64,000 nt of DNA from Dromaius novaehollandiae (lineage: Eukaryota > Chordata > Aves > Casuariiformes > Dromaiidae), in contig NC_088117.1 of assembly GCF_036370855.1 (NCBI RefSeq), positions 4,092,001-4,156,000 of the forward strand, in the 5' to 3' direction. Made by a program: the position numbers and the translations under genes. This document shows, piece by piece, positions 58,991 to 64,000 of this stretch. Every line of letters begins with the position of its first letter. Position 1 is the stretch's first letter. The notes below the pieces were generated by a model. That model saw only the letters and a list, made by a program, of their open reading frames with translations. It ran no database searches and had not been told where the DNA came from.

Positions 58991-61600
58991 TTCATTTCTA
59001 GGTGTCAAAAAATCATTTGAGCATGCATGGTTTTCTGTGTCCACAGGCTCCTTCTGGGGTGCTAGTGAGGTAATGCAGAATTTGGCATCTCACTAGCAGA
59101 AATGTTGGTTAATTGGAGGGAATTCAAAGGAAAGAAGCAATAACAAAATGATGAAAGGTCTGTGATTGAGTTATGATGATAGCTCTAAGTAGCTTGGCAG
59201 AGTGATCCTGAAGAGTAGCTCTGATAAGACCATGCAGATATTTGTGGGGGTGAAGTCCTGAGAAGGGTGAAAAGGAACAGTGCTGCTGAGGCTGTTGTAA
59301 AAGGGAGGACTGAGCAAAACATCTCCTGGGTGAGCTGTTGGAAATAGCAGAATTTAGCACCTTTACCAGCAGAAGGAGTACTGGGAAATGCTGATGGAGC
59401 AGAACTGTGTAAATTCAAAGCAAACAGTATCAATAACCATAGTTTATTCATTTTATCCTCATCTGCACTTTCTGTGGTCGCTCTGAAACAGAATATCCTA
59501 GCACTGGCTTTGTCTGTGTCTGTTTTTATTATTCCTCTGTTTCTGGCGGCCTGTTCTGTGCCCAGCACAAGTAGAGGAGGAGGCACGGTCCTCGCCCAGC
59601 TACTCCTGCACAAAAAGCCTGAAATACCCACTGGGGCCGAAAACCCCGTTTTTGCACAGGAGCCTGGGGAAGGGAGCGGATGTGGTCGTATTACTGGATT
59701 CAGCAAGGTGGTCGCCTCCTTAAAAGGATGATGCTGACCCGAGTTGACAGGACTGTTGCAGAGTAAATGCCTTCCTTTTACAGGGTTTTTTTTCCTCCTA
59801 ATGGCGGGGAGGGTGTTTGAAAGTGGGATTTTGGTATGTGAAAGGAGCGCGGAGCAAGGGCTCTGCATTGCAAGGTGGATGGACGTGCCACAGTAGAGAT
59901 CCGCTACGGGACAGAGACAAGAAACGCGGCAGGAGACTTTCTGCTGGGCTGCTAGGCCGGAAGGACACAGCCTTGGAAAGCAGTGGGCTTCAGCGACACC
60001 TGAGAAAGGGAAGCCCGAACCCCTATCACGTGTTCTTGACAAATAAAACCCGCTACACTTCAAAGCAAATGCATCCTCGAGTGTCTCTGGAGTTTATTTC
60101 CCTGGCAAGCCAGGCGAGCGTGTGGCAGGGGAAGGGCCGCAGAGCTGGTGGACAGGATGAGCCCACACCTTGGGCACTGGGTCCCCTGACCAGCCGGGGA
60201 GGCCTGGGTTCACGTGTCCCCAGATCAAGCAATGATCAAGATCTAAAGAAAAGAGCTCACAGAAGCCTCATTTCCCCTTGCCCTGGTGCCGTGTTCGGCT
60301 GTGCCGAACGACAGCCAGGCGATGCCACCGTGCGCTTGAGCCCCTCCTGCGCCCACCCCGGCTTGGGCATCTGCTGGAGGCCGGCAGGTCTGGCCACCCC
60401 CGGCCGAAGGTTCCCAACGTCTCGTGTCTCTGCCGCACGCCCTGGGCGATGGCTGCAGACAAACGCTAGCGCGGCCTGGAAATGAGCCTGCCCCGGATGG
60501 GCCTGAGCCGAAGTCCCCGCGGGGCTTTCTGCGCGTGTCCTTGGGTTGGTCACCCAGGGCAGAGCACCGGTGGGGAGCAGCGGGAGCAGGGGCTGTGCCA
60601 CGCACCCTCCGCTGCCACCGAGCGGGTGACGCGGGGGAGTTTAGGGCGCAGCACGGAGCAGGCCCTGCCGTGGGGCAGGACTCGCTGTGCCCGGTGCTGT
60701 ACGGACGCAGGGCTGAACAACGCACAGCGCTGCCAGGTAGACAGACTCGCTTTGGGGGGGTCCTGCCTGCAGCTGGCTTCCACCGTGCTGCTGTTTGGTT
60801 GGGGCTGGTGCAAAGGGGCGACTGCAGCAGTGGGGCACCCGCGGCTCTGCCCCGGTGGTCCCCCCTGCCTCGGACGAGCTCCGCAGCGGCGCGCGGGACC
60901 GCGGGGGTGCACGGCCCACCCCCTGCCAGGCTGGTGTGTGTGTCCCGCAAGGCCGGGGTACACCTGGTGTCCCAGTGGCAAAGCCCCTGCTCTTTTCTCA
61001 GGCTCCCCAGTTTGGGGGTTGGGGGGGGCAGATTTAACCCATGCGGTGCCAGGAAGGGTGTGAGCCAGCGCAGCAGCAGGGCGAGCAGGGCAGGGCTTCA
61101 CCCCAGGGGGCCAGCGCAGCCCGCACGGAAAGCACGGGGGTCCCACGCTCCGCCCGAAGCGCCAGGCTGGGGGGGGGGGGGGGGGGCTGCTGCATCCCCA
61201 CCACCCTGTGCCAGGCACCCCCGTCAGCGGAGGAGGCTGGGGGGCAGCCTCGGGGGTGAGGCGCACCCTCCATCACACTTTGCAGCAACTTTTGAGGGAG
61301 AGCCGGGGGCGGGGGGGGGGGGGAGGGGGGGGTCTCCTTTCCCTGTGGAGGCCAAATTAGCCCGGGGGGTGGGCATTAACCCCCGCGGCACCAGGCTGAG
61401 AAGTAAGAGAGAGTGAGCGGGCAACAGCGTTAACCCTTGCAGCCCCGCGCAGCAGAGGCGCGGGGGGGGGGGGGGCAGCGCCCCCCCAGCAGCGGGCCGG
61501 GCCGGGCCGGGGCGGAGCGGGGCGGCGCGGGGCGGGGGCGGCGGGGCCGAGCCTGCCCCGGCGGCGGCGGCGCGGGGCCGGGCCGGGATGCGCCGCGGCC

Positions 61601-61627
61601 GGGGCCGGGGCCGGGGCCGGGGCCGGG
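61601..61627 (+). repeat. GGGGCC hexanucleotide repeat just upstream of the start codon
   Basis: Four full GGGGCC units (61601-61624) plus a partial unit, preceded by a further GGCC, end 7 nt before the ATG at 61634. This places the repeat in the probable 5'UTR. It is able to form G-quadruplex structures in DNA or RNA. Confidence 0.85.
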
Positions 61628-61633
61628 CGCACC

Positions 61634-61724
61634 ATGCGCTGCGGGGCGCTGGCGCTGCTCTGCGCCCTGCGCCTGTGCCTGGCGGCGCCGGAGCCCCCCG
61701 AGCCGGGCTCCGGGCTGCCCGCAG
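61634..61724 (+). CDS. Putative first coding exon of an unidentified secreted or membrane protein
   Basis: ATG in good context (A at -3) opens MRCGALALLCALRLCLAAPE followed by PPEPGSGLPA. The first 18-20 residues form a classic signal peptide: Arg near the start, a Leu/Ala/Cys-rich core, then a small-residue cleavage region (LAA|PE). The exon ends CCCGCAG|gtaagg, a strong donor, leaving phase 1. Phase-1 signal-peptide exons are typical of modular extracellular proteins (Ig, EGF and similar domains). The CpG island and GC box support a promoter here. I do not recognise the protein, and no second exon is evident before 64,000. The frame continuing past the donor to 61,897 is probably intronic. 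Confidence 0.55.
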
Positions 61725-61853
61725 GTAAGGGGGCGCCCGGCGGGGTCGGGACGGGGGAGCCCACGCGGGTCCCGGCGGGCAGCGTGGGGTGCGGAGCCCG
61801 CCGCCTCCGCGCACCCCCGGCCCGGTGGCGGGGATGCTCCGCGCAGCGCGCCC

Positions 61854-61876
61854 GAGGAGGAGGAGGAGGAGGAGGA
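61854..61876 (+). repeat. GGA triplet repeat
   Basis: About seven tandem GAG/GGA triplets. Read antisense, this makes an artificial poly-Leu stretch that mimics a signal peptide. Confidence 0.85.
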
Positions 61877-62434
61877 AGGCGAGGAGCTCTCCGCTAGGAT
61901 GCACTGTTAAACCAGCATTGCCAGCCCGCGGCAGAGCCAGGTGCGGGGCGGAGCGCGGCCGGCAGCACCGTGGCCCCCGGCAGCGCCGGGGTGGGTTTGG
62001 GGGGCGGGGGGGCTCCGGCCCCGGTGCCCCCGGCGTCCCCGCCGAGGCAGAGCCACACAGCCGGTGGCTTCTCGCTGCAAACCGGCGCGTCTCGTTGCAA
62101 ACGGCCCCTCAGCGCCCGGTGGCACCGGCGTCCTCCCGTGCGCCGGCCGGGGCTGGCGGGGAAGGGCGGCACCCTCGCCCGGAGCCGCCGTCTGCCGCGC
62201 CTCGGTGGCGGCACATGTGGCATGAATTTGCGGGGTCTCAGTGCGGCGCAAGGGGCCCTGGCGGCGCAGCGGGCTGCAGGGCCGGTGCTGGAGTAGGGCA
62301 AGGCGTCGCAGCCTGGCTCGCCAGCGGCTGCTCGGGAGCGTCGTACGTGTAACGCTGTGCTGTGCAGCACAGTGAAGCTTTGCTCGTGTTTGGGGCATCT
62401 GCAGCGTCTCTCTGATGCACCTCAGCTTCACAGG

Positions 62435-62483
62435 CTTTCATCTCCTTTCATCTCCTTTTATCTCCTTTCATATCCTTTCATCC
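62435..62483 (+). repeat. 10-bp tandem repeat (CTTTCATCTC unit)
   Basis: About five tandem copies of a ctttcatctc-like unit with single-base variants (cttttatctc, ctttcatatc). Minisatellite-type sequence. Confidence 0.8.
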
Positions 62484-64000
62484 TTAGCTTCTCGGTTTAA
62501 TGTGGGACACTGGACTGGTTCAGCTCATGAAAGCCTTAAGGAAACACTTTCCAAAGTCTGAGCTGTGACTTTTTGTTTCGAATCGATAGGCTATCTGTGG
62601 GACAGTCAATATTTGGTAGAGTTACTATAAAGGAGGACCTTTATTTTGAAGGGAGTTCTGGCCGTTTCGAAGACATGAGTTACTACTCTTCATTTGCATT
62701 ATGATAACACCTAAGGGTCCTGGTCAGGGCTATGATCCCTCTGCTCCTATGCGCTATGCAACCCCCTGCCCAAAAAGCATACGAGTTTGGAATAAGCTCG
62801 AGGACACCACAGGCTTCAGTATGGCCATGTCAGTGGGAATCTGGTCCTGAGAGAGAAGAATGCTGATTTATCCCAGTGGTGCTTAACTCCACTTAAACCT
62901 TGGCTCAGAAATGAAGCTGGAGTGGTGCAGTTCACAGCCTGGAAAAATCACGCTGGGTTTTTCATTCCAGTGGTGGAAACTGGAACGAAACCCAGGCATG
63001 GGTAAGGTGCAAGGGGCATCTGGGGTAGAGCTTCGCATCAGGAACGTGGGAGCCAGTGGCTCGGGCAGCTCGGGCAGGAGGGGAGCGGGAGCAGAAGAGG
63101 GGTGTCTGAAGCACAGGCGCGGTGTTTCGCTGGAGCTGGCAGGAGAAAGGAAGAGCTGGAACAGCCAGCCGTGGCCTGTTGCAGCGTTGGGAAGCTTCAT
63201 GCTCTTCGTGTGTTTTTGTTTGCTTTGGGTCACGGGCCAGGCCGAGGAGGGCTTGGCCCAGCGGCAGTTGAGGATACTGCTTTGCCCTTTGATCACTGCT
63301 GTCCATGCTGGCAAAGGTCTTGAGCTCTGGCAGGTTTTCAGGAACTGCCAGGTTGGGTCCAAGATATTTTGGATCCTACCAGTGAATGGGACATGGCCCT
63401 CTGAGTACATGGGTTCCTCAGGCTTTGAGTGAAAGAAGGCAGTCTTTTGGGGTTTGGGCTCTCGGGCTTCGGATGGTACCCACTGGTGCTGTTTCCCCTC
63501 CTGTGTGGGTTATTCAAAGGGCTCTGGGGCTCCATAGTGGCTCCCCAGCCTCTGCTTTGCCTCTTCTGTTCCTCCACCCAGCTCCGACAACTGCAGCTCC
63601 TCAAATCCCAGCAAGGGCTGTGGCTTTCACCCTGCTGAGCCCTCATCGCTCTTGTGAGCTGTTTTTAGCTTTCCTTCCTCCCTCCCCCAGCCAAATCCCC
63701 ACTCGCAGTTGACAGTCTCCTGCCTCATGACCGGGCTTGCAGCCGGGTGATTTCTGTGCTGATTTGGGAATGAGGGTGAAGCAGGGAGTAGTTCTTGGCT
63801 GCCCTTCCCGGTGTCGGAGCTGGGCTCGGCTTCGTGACCCGGAGCGGTGACCCGTGGTGCTCATGCAGCCGGCCAGGGTGCTTCACGCACTGAGGTCGAG
63901 TCAAGTGGAGAGTAAGCGAAGCGGAGAACGACTGCCAAACGAGAGCAGCTAATGATTCAAGTCCTGGGGTTGTTGTTTAAAGCCTGCGGGACCTTGCTGA

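Larger units (their letters stand above)
56150..60300. other. Intergenic region downstream of CACNA1B
   Basis: No supported gene. It contains a TTTTTC simple repeat at 56550-56581, an antisense MIR-like relic at about 58,876-58,990, and a minus-strand open frame at 59185-60063 without recognisable homology. GC content climbs towards the right. Confidence 0.6.
60300..62350. promoter_or_regulatory. CpG island with long G runs, covering the first exon of a downstream gene
   Basis: G+C content and CpG density rise sharply here. There are G homopolymers at 61169-61186, 61311-61323 and 61462-61475, an Sp1-type GC box (ggggcgggg) at 61529-61537 and several further GGGCGG-like elements. No TATA box is seen. 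The island surrounds the ATG at 61634, consistent with a CpG-island promoter. Long open frames on both strands here reflect the lack of A/T-rich stops rather than genes. Confidence 0.7.
61725..64000 (+). other. Probable intron 1 of the downstream gene
   Basis: Starts gtaagg. The first 600 bases remain in the CpG island and contain a GGA triplet run at about 61854-61876. A 10-bp tandem repeat lies at 62435-62483. No convincing second exon is visible. Frames near 62,900-63,700 lack recognisable domains. Confidence 0.45.

Noticed and set aside
60424..61416. 330-codon + strand open frame and several overlapping long frames on both strands in the CpG island
   Set aside because: The composition is dominated by Gly, Pro, Ala and Arg, with no domain or signal. 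Stops are rare simply because the DNA is so GC-rich, and overlapping frames exist on both strands.
61224..61904. Minus-strand frame starting with a poly-Leu signal-peptide-like segment
   Set aside because: The Leu run is the antisense reading of the GGA triplet repeat at 61854-61876. The rest is low-complexity GC-rich sequence opposite the better-supported + strand exon.

Overview
This window is vertebrate nuclear DNA, most likely from a bird. The main gene is cut into short exons with GT-AG introns. Its introns are far shorter than those of the mammalian orthologue. Interspersed repeats are sparse and limited to old CR1-like and MIR-like relics, and the right end becomes a very GC-rich CpG island of the kind seen on avian microchromosomes. 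The species cannot be fixed from the sequence alone.

Positions 1 to about 56,150 hold the 3' part of CACNA1B, the pore-forming alpha-1B subunit of the N-type (CaV2.2) presynaptic calcium channel, on the + strand. I placed fifteen constitutive coding exons (numbered 32 to 46 by analogy with the mammalian gene) plus a second copy of exon 37. The constitutive set with one exon 37 sums to 2,307 nt, exactly 768 codons plus a stop, with every junction in phase. It covers domain IV from the S4 voltage sensor through the pore loop and S6, the EF-hand, the pre-IQ and IQ calmodulin region, and the whole distal C-terminus with its RIM-BP-type SH3 ligand and terminal Asp-Asp-Trp-Cys PDZ ligand. Two 97-nt exons at 22,205 and 24,793 are the mutually exclusive pair e37a and e37b. 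A 6-nt candidate for the neuronal microexon e31a (Glu-Thr) sits at 2,735. The 3'UTR runs from 52,575 to a canonical AATAAA with a GT-rich downstream element near 56,126-56,180.

Positions 56,150 to about 60,300 are intergenic with no convincing gene. They contain an antisense MIR relic and a minus-strand open frame with an internal signal-peptide-like start. From about 60,300 to 62,350 lies a CpG island with long G runs. Inside it, on the + strand, is an apparent first coding exon (61,634-61,724): ATG in good context, a 20-residue signal peptide and a phase-1 splice donor. It is directly preceded by a GGGGCC hexanucleotide repeat. This looks like the start of a secreted or membrane protein gene running out of the window, but I could not name it. 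The rest, to 64,000, reads as its first intron.

The most interesting content is regulatory: the architecture around the e37a/e37b choice, including a 182-nt AG-free pyrimidine-rich zone with a possible distant branch point, and the putative e31a microexon with an adjacent TGCATG element. I saw no unknown enzyme system, CRISPR array, tRNA or rRNA.
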